From contig NZ_RZYA01000003.1 in assembly GCF_004005495.1 (NCBI RefSeq), positions 248,001-312,000 of the forward strand: a stretch of 64,000 nucleotides of DNA, read 5' to 3'. This document shows, piece by piece, positions 33,647 to 42,708 of this stretch. Numbering within the stretch: the first letter of the stretch is position 1; each line of letters opens with the position of its first letter. The position numbers and the translations under genes are program-made. The notes under the pieces were generated by a model. That model had not been told where the DNA came from, made no database searches, and was given only the letters and a program-made list of their open reading frames with translations. Source of the DNA: Streptomyces antnestii (GTDB lineage Bacteria; Actinomycetota; Actinomycetes; Streptomycetales; Streptomycetaceae).

Positions 33647-33687
33647 GATTCCGGGATTCCTCCGATCTTGGTGACTCGATTCCGGGA
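33647..33687. repeat. Direct repeat GATTCCGGGA, 31 bp apart
   Basis: Copies lie at 33647-33656 and 33678-33687, about three helical turns apart and on the same face, just before the secreted protein gene. Possible tandem binding site for one regulator. Confidence 0.45.
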
Positions 33688-33699
33688 GGGGCGCGCGGA

Positions 33700-34422
33700 A
33701 TGACTCCACGCCTCCGCACCACCGGCCGTCCGCTGTGTCCACGGCCCCTTTTCTGCCTGCGGGCGCTGCTGTTCCTGGCCCTCCTGCTCGGCCCGGCCGC
33801 CACCGGCTCGTCCGCGTACGCCGCCGAACCCGCGCCCACGCACCCCGCCGCCGACGAGTCCCGGGCCGGCAGCGATTCCGGCGAGGGGCGTACGCCGCCG
33901 GGGCGCACGGATTCCGAGCCCCCGGACCGTCCCCACCACCCGGACCGCCCTCACCACCCGGACCGTCCCCGCCACCCGGCGAAGACCCGGCCCGCGGAGC
34001 ACCCGCGCGATGACCACCCCGGCCGCGAACCGTCCCGGACGGCCGGAACCGCGGACCCGTCGGCCACGGATGCCGCGTCGGCCGGCACCTCCCCGGCCGG
34101 GACCGACACTCCGACCGCCTCCCCCGGCGGGCACTCGGACTCGGCGTCCGCGACGGCGCCGAAGCGGCCCCGCACCCCCGCGGCCTCGCCCTCCCGCACG
34201 CACTCGGCGCACGCCGTCGTCCCGCCCGGCGACTTCCCGGACGATCAGGAGGTCCGGCCGGCCCCGCCGAGCGGCGCCCCCGTGGACACCGCGGGCCACA
34301 CCCCGCGGCAGGCCGTCGCCGAACCCGCGGTCCCCGTGGTGGGCGTCCTGCCGCTGGGTTCCGGCCTCGTCCTGGTCGGCCTCGGCGTCGCCTTCCTCGC
34401 ACTGAGGCTGCGCCGCACATGA
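33700..34422 (+). CDS. Secreted Pro/His/Ser-rich protein with C-terminal membrane anchor
   Basis: Not a recognised family. The 240-residue protein has a signal peptide (RALLFLALLLGPAATGSSAYA, cleavage near AYA-AE). A long disordered middle is rich in Pro, His, Ser, Thr and Ala and includes three HPDRP-type hexapeptide repeats. A C-terminal hydrophobic helix (GSGLVLVGLGVAFLAL) is followed by a basic RLRRT tail. This layout resembles cell-wall or envelope anchored proteins with a sortase-like helix/basic tail, but no LPxTG is seen. Start ATG 33700 follows GGGAGG. Confidence 0.75.
   Translation: MTPRLRTTGRPLCPRPLFCLRALLFLALLLGPAATGSSAYAAEPAPTHPAADESRAGSDSGEGRTPPGRTDSEPPDRPHHPDRPHHPDRPRHPAKTRPAEHPRDDHPGREPSRTAGTADPSATDAASAGTSPAGTDTPTASPGGHSDSASATAPKRPRTPAASPSRTHSAHAVVPPGDFPDDQEVRPAPPSGAPVDTAGHTPRQAVAEPAVPVVGVLPLGSGLVLVGLGVAFLALRLRRT
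33923..33976 (+). repeat. Three 18-bp coding repeats in the secreted protein
   Basis: CGGACCGTCCCCACCACC-like units start at 33923, 33941 and 33959, encoding repeated DRPHHP. Confidence 0.85.
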
Positions 34423-34547
34423 ACATGAAGCCGCACATGAAGCAGACCGCCGGCCCCTCCCGTTCCCGGCCGGCCCGGGGTCCCCGCTCGACGCCCCGGC
34501 CGCCCCGCAGGCCCCCGCCCGCCGCGCCCAGGCCCGTACGCGTCTGA
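34419..34547 (+). CDS. Possible small basic Pro-rich peptide (42 aa)
   Basis: An ATG overlaps the stop of the secreted-protein gene (ATGA) and opens a 42-codon frame beginning MNMKPHMKQTAG and ending PRPVRV. It is Arg/Pro-rich with no domain. The DNA GCCGCACATGAA is duplicated 19 bp apart, so the frame may result from a local duplication of the stop region. Coupling geometry is the only argument for translation. Confidence 0.25.
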   Translation: MNMKPHMKQTAGPSRSRPARGPRSTPRPPRRPPPAAPRPVRV

Positions 34548-34612
34548 AGCACCCTCGTTCACCGTGGGATCACGACCGAACACGGTGGATCACCCTTCGG
34601 AGGGGGCACTAC

Positions 34613-34617
34613 GGAGG
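34613..34617 (+). promoter_or_regulatory. Ribosome-binding site that bears on the bpa start
   Basis: GGAGG here is 12 nt before an in-frame GTG at 34630 and 30 nt before ATG 34648. It favours the GTG start (adding six residues, MRENGG). The ATG start is used in the entry because it matches the family N-terminus I recall. Confidence 0.4.
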
Positions 34618-34647
34618 TGTGAGAGTCCGGTGCGAGAGAATGGCGGC

Positions 34648-35190
34648 ATGGAGATGCCGAGGAACGAAAGGTCGCCGGAGAGCCCCCAGGTCCTGGTTGT
34701 TGGCCAGGACGGTATGGCGCTCGGTGGCGGTGGAGACGATGACTCCCGCGAGGTCCCGGTGACGGAGATGGTGGAACAGCCCGCCAAGGTGATGCGCATC
34801 GGCAGCATGATCAAGCAGCTGCTCGAGGAGGTGCGCGCGGCTCCTCTGGACGAGGCGAGCCGGGTGCGGCTCAAGGAGATCCACGCCAGCTCGGTGAAGG
34901 AGCTGGAGGACGGTCTCGCGCCGGAGCTGGTCGAGGAGCTGGAGCGCCTCTCCCTGCCGTTCACCGACGAGGTGATTCCGAGCGACGCCGAACTGCGGAT
35001 CGCGCAGGCCCAGTTGGTGGGCTGGCTGGAGGGGCTGTTCCACGGGATCCAGACGACGCTGTTCGCGCAGCAGATGGCCGCGCGGGCCCAGCTGGAGCAG
35101 ATGCGCCGCGCGCTGCCTCCCGGTGTGGGCGGGCACGAGGACGGCGACGACCCGCGGGCGGCGGGCCGCTCCGGAGGCCCGTACCTGTAG
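34648..35190 (+). CDS. bpa: Bacterial proteasome activator Bpa (DUF2587)
   Basis: ATP-independent ring activator that opens the 20S proteasome gate. The 180-residue protein has the conserved helical core VMRIGSMIKQLLEEVRAAP to LEDGLAPELVEELERLSLPF and WLEGLFHGIQTTLFAQQ. The C-terminus SGGPYL ends in Tyr-Leu, comparable to the GQYL that docks in the proteasome alpha ring in mycobacteria, with a Pro where Gln is found. The N-terminal 40 residues and the Gly/Asp region before the tail are probably disordered. It is convergent with a Ser/Thr kinase gene and separated by a strong hairpin. Confidence 0.92.
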   Translation: MEMPRNERSPESPQVLVVGQDGMALGGGGDDDSREVPVTEMVEQPAKVMRIGSMIKQLLEEVRAAPLDEASRVRLKEIHASSVKELEDGLAPELVEELERLSLPFTDEVIPSDAELRIAQAQLVGWLEGLFHGIQTTLFAQQMAARAQLEQMRRALPPGVGGHEDGDDPRAAGRSGGPYL

Positions 35191-35210
35191 GAGTGGCGGA
35201 CCGATCAGAG

Positions 35211-35255
35211 ACGACGGCGCCCGGCCGGTCATGGTGACCGGCCGGGCGCCGTCGT
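35211..35255. terminator. Strong bidirectional terminator between bpa and a kinase gene
   Basis: A perfect 21-bp stem with arms 35211-35231 and 35235-35255 and a 3-nt loop (TGG). It lies between two convergent genes and has no T-tract, as is common in Streptomyces. Confidence 0.85.
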
Positions 35256-35276
35256 GTGTCTGTCGACGAGACCGGC

Positions 35277-36842
<1,566 letters not shown>

Positions 36843-37153
36843 CAGTCCTCGCCGTCGTTTCTGTCCGCGTCCTGTCCGCACTGTCGGATGTACGCGCGGT
36901 GGTCGTTACGGTCTCCGTCGGGCCACGCTACAGGCTTCGCCATGCGCCCCGATCCGAGATGGACCGGCCATCAAACCTTCCTGGGGCAATGCCTTGCAAA
37001 TCGCGTGGGCGGTTCCTGTAACGCTTCCGCGACGCTTCTTGCCCGTACGGTCACGGAACGGGCACCGAGCTTGACGTGTCAGTGCCCTGGGGCAGACTTG
37101 GCCGGGAATAGTGGCAATCGATCACCGGCCGCGCCGATGGGGGACGTAGAAAC
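36843..37153. other. 311-bp divergent region between two kinase genes
   Basis: No gene. Contains the start-proximal promoter of both kinase genes. One candidate promoter for the rightward gene is listed separately. The rest shows no clear palindrome or repeat. Confidence 0.5.
37071..37099 (+). promoter_or_regulatory. Candidate promoter of the PASTA kinase gene
   Basis: TTGACG (37071-37076) is a good -35 box, and AGACTT at 37094-37099 (17-bp spacer), or CAGACT one base earlier, is a weak -10. It lies about 55 bp before the ATG. Confidence 0.35.
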
Positions 37154-38809
37154 ATGAGCCAGGACGGCGCACAGGGCCGGTACGCAGGGCGTGCCGTCGC
37201 CGGCGGTCGCTACCAGCTGCGTGATCTGCTCGGCGAGGGCGGCATGGCCTCGGTCCACCTCGCGTACGACTCCGTGCTCGACCGGCAGGTGGCGATCAAG
37301 ACCCTGCACACCGAGCTCGGGCGCGAGCAGGCGTTCCGTGAGCGGTTCCGGCGCGAGGCCCAGTCCGTGGCGAAGCTCACGCACACGAACATCGTCTCGG
37401 TCTTCGACACCGGCGAGGACGATCTCGACGGGATGACCACTCCGTACATCGTCATGGAGTACGTCGAGGGCCAGCCGCTCGGCTCCGTGCTCGACGCGGA
37501 CGTCGCGCACTACGGGGCGATGCCGACCGACAAGGCCCTCAAGATCACGGCCGATGTGCTCGCCGCGCTCGAGATCAGCCACGAGATGGGCCTGGTCCAC
37601 CGCGACATAAAGCCGGGCAACGTCATGATGACGAAGCGGAACGTCGTCAAGGTCATGGACTTCGGCATCGCCCGCGCCATGCAGTCCGGCGTCACGTCCA
37701 TGACGCAGACCGGCATGGTCGTCGGCACCCCGCAGTACCTGTCGCCCGAGCAGGCACTGGGCCGTGGCGTGGACGCCCGCTCCGACCTGTACTCGGTCGG
37801 CATCATGCTCTTCCAACTGGTCACCGGGCGGCTGCCGTTCGAGGCGGACTCGCCGCTGGCCATAGCGTACGCACACGTCCAGGAGGAGCCGGTGGCTCCT
37901 TCGTCGATCAACCGGTCGGTCCCCCCGGCCGTGGACGCCCTGGTCGCCCGCGCGCTGAAGAAGAACCCGAACGAGCGCTTCCCGAGCGCCGAGGCGATGC
38001 GGGACGAGTGCCTGCGCGTCGCCCAGTCGCTGCAGGCGGCCGCGCCCAGCATCGTGCCGGGCGCGCAGACGTCCAGCGGCGCGGGTGTCGGCTCCGCCGT
38101 CTTCCCGCCGGTCGACCAGTCGACGCCCGCGCCGACCGGCCCGGTGCAGACGCCGTACCAGCCGGGCCCGTACGGGGCGCCCACGCCGGCTCCGGCCACT
38201 CCGGGCTACGGATACCCGCAGCAGGGCTACCAGACCCCGGCGCCCGCCTCCCCGTACGCGCCTCAGCAGCACCAGCAGCACCAGGCGCCGCACGCGCAGA
38301 CGCCTCCGCCGTACACCATCTCGCCGCAGACGACGCCGAGTTCGGCCGCCGGCGGTGGTGGCCGTAAGCGGAACACCGCGGTGATCGTCGGTTCGGTCGT
38401 CGTCGCGCTGGTCGCGGTCGGCGGCCTGATCACGGCACTCGCGCTGAACGGCGGTGACAGCAACAACGGCAACAAGGGCGGCTCCGGCGCCAAGAAGTCG
38501 CCGTCGGTCGCCGCCGAGCACAAGGGTCCCGACCTGACGAAGACGATGGAGACGGACGCGTGCAAGGAGCCGGAGGCGGGTTACAACGACCCGAACAAGG
38601 TCCGGCTCCCCGACTTCACCTACAAGAACATCACGTCGGTCAAGGCCTGCCTCCAGGCCGCCGGGTGGCAGTACGACATCCGTAAGGTCGATGAGAACAC
38701 GTTCGGCCAGGACACGGTCATGAACCAGTACCCGAAGGCGGGCACGGAGATCGACCCGAAGCACCCGGACTCGATCCAGCTCGAGGTCTCCACGGGCGAC
38801 CCCGCCTGA
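37154..38809 (+). CDS. Membrane Ser/Thr protein kinase with one PASTA domain
   Basis: A 551-residue kinase. Kinase domain at about 18-285: GEGGMASVHLAYD, AIKTLHTELG, HRDIKPGNVMM (Gly replaces the usual Ala), DFGIARAM and MTQTGMVVGTPQY. A linker rich in Pro, Gln, Thr and Tyr (QQHQQHQAPHAQTPP) lies before a membrane helix (TAVIVGSVVVALVAVGGLI, about 408-428). The last about 65 residues form one PASTA-like domain (VRLPDFTYKNITSVKACLQ to IQLEVSTGDP). Single PASTA units usually cannot bind muropeptide strongly, so the ligand is uncertain. Confidence 0.93.
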   Translation: MSQDGAQGRYAGRAVAGGRYQLRDLLGEGGMASVHLAYDSVLDRQVAIKTLHTELGREQAFRERFRREAQSVAKLTHTNIVSVFDTGEDDLDGMTTPYIVMEYVEGQPLGSVLDADVAHYGAMPTDKALKITADVLAALEISHEMGLVHRDIKPGNVMMTKRNVVKVMDFGIARAMQSGVTSMTQTGMVVGTPQYLSPEQALGRGVDARSDLYSVGIMLFQLVTGRLPFEADSPLAIAYAHVQEEPVAPSSINRSVPPAVDALVARALKKNPNERFPSAEAMRDECLRVAQSLQAAAPSIVPGAQTSSGAGVGSAVFPPVDQSTPAPTGPVQTPYQPGPYGAPTPAPATPGYGYPQQGYQTPAPASPYAPQQHQQHQAPHAQTPPPYTISPQTTPSSAAGGGGRKRNTAVIVGSVVVALVAVGGLITALALNGGDSNNGNKGGSGAKKSPSVAAEHKGPDLTKTMETDACKEPEAGYNDPNKVRLPDFTYKNITSVKACLQAAGWQYDIRKVDENTFGQDTVMNQYPKAGTEIDPKHPDSIQLEVSTGDPA

Positions 38810-38833
38810 CTCACGCGTCAGGCTCAGGTCCCG

Positions 38834-39844
38834 TCACCCCGCGAACGCGTCCCGCACCGCCCCGTACTCCCTCGTCCACCACACGGCCAGCGCCGACGCG
38901 GCGGGGAACTGGGAGTCGGCGCGGTGGTCGCCGCGTTCGTAGCGCCAGCGCAGCATCCAGAAGTCGTTGAGCCGCTCCCACCACACGCGGTGGACGGCGG
39001 CCGCGAGCTCGTCGGGCCCGGCGCCCGAGGCACGGCGGTAGGCCCGCGCGTAGGCCCGCACCTTCGCCAGGTCGAGGGTGCCGGCGGGCCGCACGAAGAA
39101 GATCACGGCGGCGCGCACGGCCTCCTCGGCGCGCGGGTGCACCCCGAGCCGGTCCCAGTCGACGATCGCGGCCGGTACGCCGCCCCGGTAGAGCAGGTTG
39201 AACGGGTGGAAGTCGCCGTGCACCCAGCCGGTAGCCGAAGCCTCCGGAGGCCGCCGCCCCGCGCAGGACTCCAGCAGGCAGCGGCGCTCCAGGAGCCGGT
39301 GCCGCGCGAGCTCGTCGAACGCGTCGTGCGGGCGGTGACGGCGCACGCGGTCCAGCAGCGTGTCGATGCGCGCGAGGGTGTCCAGGGGGTCCGCGCTGGC
39401 CCGCCCGCGCGCGGGCGCCGCCCCCATGACCTTCTCCAGACAGGCGTGTACGAGTCCCAGGAGCGCCCCGAGCGTGCGGCATTGCGCCGGCGTGAGCTGG
39501 GCCCCGCCCCGGTGGCGGCCGTCGATCCAGGGGTGCAGGGCGTAGCTGGCGCCGTCGACGACGGTGACGGTGCGGCCGTCGGCGGCGGGCAGGGGCGGGG
39601 CGACGGGGACGCCGAGGGCGGCCAGGCGTTCGGTCGCGTGATGCTGGCGGGCGATGGCGGCCGGGTCGGCGGTCTCGGGGTCGAAGTGGTGCTTGAGGAA
39701 GTAGCGGCCGCGGGTGGTGGCGAGGCGGTAGCCGCGGTTGAGGAGTCCCTGGTCGACGGGTTCGCAGGCCAGGGGCGAGCCGGCGTCGTACTGCCGCAGC
39801 AGGGCACGCAGCGGCGGGGCGGAGTGAGCAGATGAGCGCGGCAC
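38834..39844 (-). CDS. Aminoglycoside/choline-kinase-like phosphotransferase
   Basis: A 336-residue protein of the APH family. The catalytic loop VHGDFHPFNLL (about residues 212-222) and the metal-binding IVDWDRLG (about 230-237) are intact. LKHHFDPETADPAAI holds the ATP-site Lys. The substrate is not evident and the neighbours give no hint of antibiotic resistance. Many such proteins phosphorylate choline, homoserine or unknown metabolites. It lies convergent to the PASTA kinase gene with a 24-bp gap. Confidence 0.85.
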   Translation of the reverse strand: MPRSSAHSAPPLRALLRQYDAGSPLACEPVDQGLLNRGYRLATTRGRYFLKHHFDPETADPAAIARQHHATERLAALGVPVAPPLPAADGRTVTVVDGASYALHPWIDGRHRGGAQLTPAQCRTLGALLGLVHACLEKVMGAAPARGRASADPLDTLARIDTLLDRVRRHRPHDAFDELARHRLLERRCLLESCAGRRPPEASATGWVHGDFHPFNLLYRGGVPAAIVDWDRLGVHPRAEEAVRAAVIFFVRPAGTLDLAKVRAYARAYRRASGAGPDELAAAVHRVWWERLNDFWMLRWRYERGDHRADSQFPAASALAVWWTREYGAVRDAFAG

Positions 39845-39879
39845 CCGCCAGATGTTAGGGCACCCTGGGTAGCGGTCGG

Positions 39880-40377
39880 CTACAGAAAGTGGCGCAGGCC
39901 CCGCTTCGGGTGACGGGCGCCGCCCGTCAGCTCGTGCACGGTCACGAACTGGGGCTCGACCCGCAGATAGACCGGGGTGTACGGCTTCCCGTCCACGAGG
40001 AGCGGCGCGGGGCCGAAGAGTTCGAGCTCGCGGGGGGTCGGTTCGACGGCCTCACAGGTGCCGACGAACTGGACGGACCACTGTCCGTCGGCGGGGTCGG
40101 TGGGGTCTGCGGCGTGCAGATTGTCGGCGCCGTACGCGACGACGCTGCCGGAGCAGGCCTGGTGGTAGCCGTAGCCCTGGTGCATGCGCAGAAGGAGGCG
40201 GCCGTCCACCACGATGTGGCGGGCGGCGGCGAGAAAGGGGAGGGCGCGCATGCTGGTCGCCACCCGGCCGTAGTCCACGCTGCCGATCAGCTCGATGGCA
40301 CGCTGTGCGTCGGCCCGTGCTTCTTCCGGTGCGGAGGGTGCGGAGGGTGTGGAAGGTTCGGAGGGTTCGGAAGGCAT
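39880..40377 (-). CDS. PPOX-fold (pyridoxamine 5'-phosphate oxidase-like) protein
   Basis: A 165-residue flavin-type split-barrel protein. ATG 40377 (MPSEPSEPS) is preferred because the next in-frame ATG upstream (40437) falls inside a DevR-like box and promoter region. A Ser/Glu/Pro repeat of about 15 residues precedes the domain (RAIELIGSVDYGRVATSMR, HIVVDGRLLLRMHQGYGY, WSVQFVGTCEAVEPT). A function in F420/FMN or heme chemistry is possible. The repeat GCGGAGGGT at about 40329-40370 encodes the N-terminal SEPS units. Confidence 0.85.
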   Translation of the reverse strand: MPSEPSEPSTPSAPSAPEEARADAQRAIELIGSVDYGRVATSMRALPFLAAARHIVVDGRLLLRMHQGYGYHQACSGSVVAYGADNLHAADPTDPADGQWSVQFVGTCEAVEPTPRELELFGPAPLLVDGKPYTPVYLRVEPQFVTVHELTGGARHPKRGLRHFL

Positions 40378-40434
40378 GGCTTCAACTGTGCGCCTCGGCC
40401 CGGTGCCGGAAAAGAGGCGCCTGCCCCCATATAA

Positions 40435-40453
40435 CAAGGACGTAAGTCCCTAG
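40435..40453 (-). promoter_or_regulatory. DevR/DosR-like box upstream of the PPOX gene
   Basis: On the minus strand this reads CTAGGGACTTACGTCCTTG. It matches the dormancy-regulator consensus core (GGGACT-WW-AGTCCC) at 10 of 12 arm positions. It lies about 60 bp upstream of the PPOX start and 55 bp from the response-regulator gene that follows it. Confidence 0.5.
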
Positions 40454-40507
40454 GCAGGCTATTCAGCGGTTCTTGCGGTCGCTCTTTTCAGCGAATTTCA
40501 GCGGTTC

Positions 40508-41170
40508 TCAGCGCTGCTTTTCGGCCTGGAGGCGGGCGACATAGGCGGCGGCCTGGGAGCGGCGTTCCATGCCCAGTTTCGACAGGAGGCTGGACACGTA
40601 GTTCTTGATCGTCTTTTCGGCGAGGTGCAGACGCTCGCCGATGACGCGGTTGGTCAGGCCCTCGCCGATCAGGTCGAGGATCCGGCGCTCCTGGTCGGTC
40701 AGGTTCGCGAGCCGGTCGTCCTCCTTGCTGCGGCCGCCGTCGCGCAGCCGTTCGAGGACGCGGGCGGTGGCGACGGGGTCGAGGAGCGACTTCCCGGCGG
40801 CCACCTCACGCACGGCGCTGAGCAGCTCGTTTCCCCGGATGGCCTTCAGTACATAACCGGAGGCGCCTGCCATGATCGCGTCGAAGAGGGCCTCGTCGTC
40901 GGCGAACGAGGTCAGCATCAGGCACTTGACGGTGTCGTCCTGGGAGCGGATCTCCCGGCAGACCTCGACGCCGCTGCCGTCCGGGAGCCGTACGTCCAGG
41001 ACCGCGACGTCGGGGCGGGTGGCCGGAATGCGGGCCAGCGCGTCGGCTGCCGTGCCAGCCTCTCCGACGATCTCGATGTCCTCCTCCACGGAGAGCATCT
41101 CGTGCACGCCGCGACGTACGACTTCATGGTCATCAAGGAGAAATACGCGAATTTTTCCGGCTTCGGCCAC
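40508..41170 (-). CDS. NarL/FixJ response regulator of the DevR/DosR type
   Basis: A 220-residue orphan response regulator. GTG 41170 (MAEAGKIRV) gives the family length; an ATG at 41272 would add 34 residues of no known domain. The receiver has DDHEVVRRG, phosphorylatable Asp in VLDVRLPDG, LTSF and conserved Lys in VLKAIRG. The HTH has LTDQERRILDLIGEGLTNR and EKTIKNYVSSLLSKLGMERR. By memory of the sequence this is strikingly similar to mycobacterial DevR across both domains. No histidine kinase is adjacent. Streptomyces relatives are linked to hypoxia and secondary-metabolism control. Confidence 0.92.
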   Translation of the reverse strand: MAEAGKIRVFLLDDHEVVRRGVHEMLSVEEDIEIVGEAGTAADALARIPATRPDVAVLDVRLPDGSGVEVCREIRSQDDTVKCLMLTSFADDEALFDAIMAGASGYVLKAIRGNELLSAVREVAAGKSLLDPVATARVLERLRDGGRSKEDDRLANLTDQERRILDLIGEGLTNRVIGERLHLAEKTIKNYVSSLLSKLGMERRSQAAAYVARLQAEKQR

Positions 41171-41527
41171 GCGGTCAGTCTCACATACGAACTCTTCCCG
41201 TGCCCGAGGTGACCGGGATAACGTGCCGGTGTTCCGGCCGCCTGCCAGGCTGTGACCAGTGTTCCGATGCATGCTGTCACCACGTCTGACCAGCGAGTGT
41301 TCCCACTTGCTCGAATTTACTTGGATATCCAAGCAAAATCGCAGGTCAGGTGGGGTTTCGCAGATATGTGAAGCACTGGGTAACGTGCATGGTGCAGGGC
41401 GCTCGCCGGGGCACCTGTCACGCCTGTTCCGGCCGAGCCGCACCCACCCCGTGCGCACAGGACGGGGACAGGCGAGCCGCACTGGTTACCCGGCAACCCC
41501 GGGGACCGGACCGACGGAGGAGCACAC
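41171..41527. other. 357-bp divergent region: DevR-type regulator / second 2-oxoacid dehydrogenase operon
   Basis: No gene. It is less GC-rich than its surroundings around 41310-41370. It holds a 14-bp palindrome (41320-41333), a direct repeat GACCAG..GTGTTCC at 41254-41265 and 41289-41303, and GGAGGAG before the E1 alpha GTG. It should contain both promoters. Confidence 0.55.
41320..41333. promoter_or_regulatory. Perfect 14-bp palindrome upstream of the second bkd operon
   Basis: CTTGGATATCCAAG in an AT-rich island, about 195 bp before the E1 alpha start and 150 bp before the response-regulator start. It could be a site for a dimeric regulator. Cognate protein unknown. Confidence 0.5.
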
Positions 41528-42706
41528 GTGACCGTGGACAGCACTGCCGCAGCGCGTACGCCGCGCAAGCGCACCGCTGCGAAAAAGTCTGCGAAGAAGT
41601 CCCCCGGTGCGGGGACGCCGGACCTCGTCCAGCTGCTGAGCCCCGAGGGCGAGCGCGTGGAGAACGCAGCGCACGCCGAGTACGCCGCGTTCGTCGAGGA
41701 CATCACGGCGGAGGAACTGCGCGGCCTGTACCGCGACATGGTCCTCACGCGCCGCTTCGACGCCGAGGCCACCTCGCTGCAGCGCCAGGGCGAGCTGGGC
41801 CTGTGGGCCTCGCTGCTCGGCCAGGAGGCCGCGCAGATCGGCTCCGGCCGCGCCACCCGCGACGACGACTACGTCTTCCCGACCTACCGCGAGCACGGCG
41901 TCGCCTGGTGCCGCGGCGTCGACCCGACGAACCTGCTCGGCATGTTCCGCGGCGTGAACAACGGCGGCTGGGACCCGAACAGCAACAACTTCCACCTGTA
42001 CACGATCGTCATCGGCTCGCAGACCCTGCACGCCACCGGCTACGCCATGGGCGTCGCCAAGGACGGCGCGGACTCGGCCGTGATCGCGTACTTCGGTGAC
42101 GGCGCCTCCAGCCAGGGCGACGTCGCCGAGTCGTTCACGTTCTCCGCGGTCTACAACGCGCCCGTCGTGTTCTTCTGCCAGAACAACCAGTGGGCGATCT
42201 CCGAGCCGACCGAGAAGCAGACCCGCGTGCCGCTCTACCAGCGCGCGCAGGGCTACGGCTTCCCCGGCGTCCGCGTCGACGGCAACGACGTCCTGGCCTG
42301 CCTGGCCGTCACCAAGTGGGCCCTGGAGCGGGCCCGCAGGGGCGAGGGGCCGACGCTGGTCGAGGCGTTCACGTACCGCATGGGCGCGCACACCACCTCC
42401 GACGACCCGACGAAGTACCGGGCCGACGAGGAGCGCGAGGCGTGGGAGGCCAAGGACCCGATCCTGCGCCTGCGCACCTACCTCGAATCCCAAACTGACA
42501 CGGACGAGGGATTTTTCGCGGAACTCGAGACCGAGAGCGAAGCGTTGGGTCTTCGAGTACGTGAAGCGGTGAGGGCGATGCCGGACCCGGACCGGATGGC
42601 CATCTTCGAGAACGCGTACGCGGACGGGCACTCGCTCGTCGACGAGGAGCGCGCCCAGTTCGCCGCCTACCAGGCGTCGTTCACCGATGCAGAGGGAGGC
42701 AACTGA
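41528..42706 (+). CDS. bkdA: Branched-chain 2-oxoacid dehydrogenase E1 alpha (second copy)
   Basis: A 392-residue ThDP-dependent E1 alpha. GTG 41528 follows GGAGGAG. The N-terminal about 35 residues are Ala/Lys-rich (PRKRTAAKKSAKKS), not present in the paralogue at 24901. ThDP motif GDGASSQGDVAE to CQNNQW. YRMGAHTTSDDPTKYR is the phosphorylation-loop-like region. Two base pairs separate it from E1 beta. It probably oxidises branched-chain 2-oxoacids to give primers for fatty acid and polyketide synthesis. Which of the two copies corresponds to the published bkdABC or bkdFGH set cannot be decided. Confidence 0.93.
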   Translation: MTVDSTAAARTPRKRTAAKKSAKKSPGAGTPDLVQLLSPEGERVENAAHAEYAAFVEDITAEELRGLYRDMVLTRRFDAEATSLQRQGELGLWASLLGQEAAQIGSGRATRDDDYVFPTYREHGVAWCRGVDPTNLLGMFRGVNNGGWDPNSNNFHLYTIVIGSQTLHATGYAMGVAKDGADSAVIAYFGDGASSQGDVAESFTFSAVYNAPVVFFCQNNQWAISEPTEKQTRVPLYQRAQGYGFPGVRVDGNDVLACLAVTKWALERARRGEGPTLVEAFTYRMGAHTTSDDPTKYRADEEREAWEAKDPILRLRTYLESQTDTDEGFFAELETESEALGLRVREAVRAMPDPDRMAIFENAYADGHSLVDEERAQFAAYQASFTDAEGGN

Positions 42707-42708
42707 TC

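Noticed and set aside
38834..39844. Aminoglycoside resistance gene
   Set aside because: The fold is APH-like, but the family includes many metabolic kinases and no biosynthetic or resistance context is seen.
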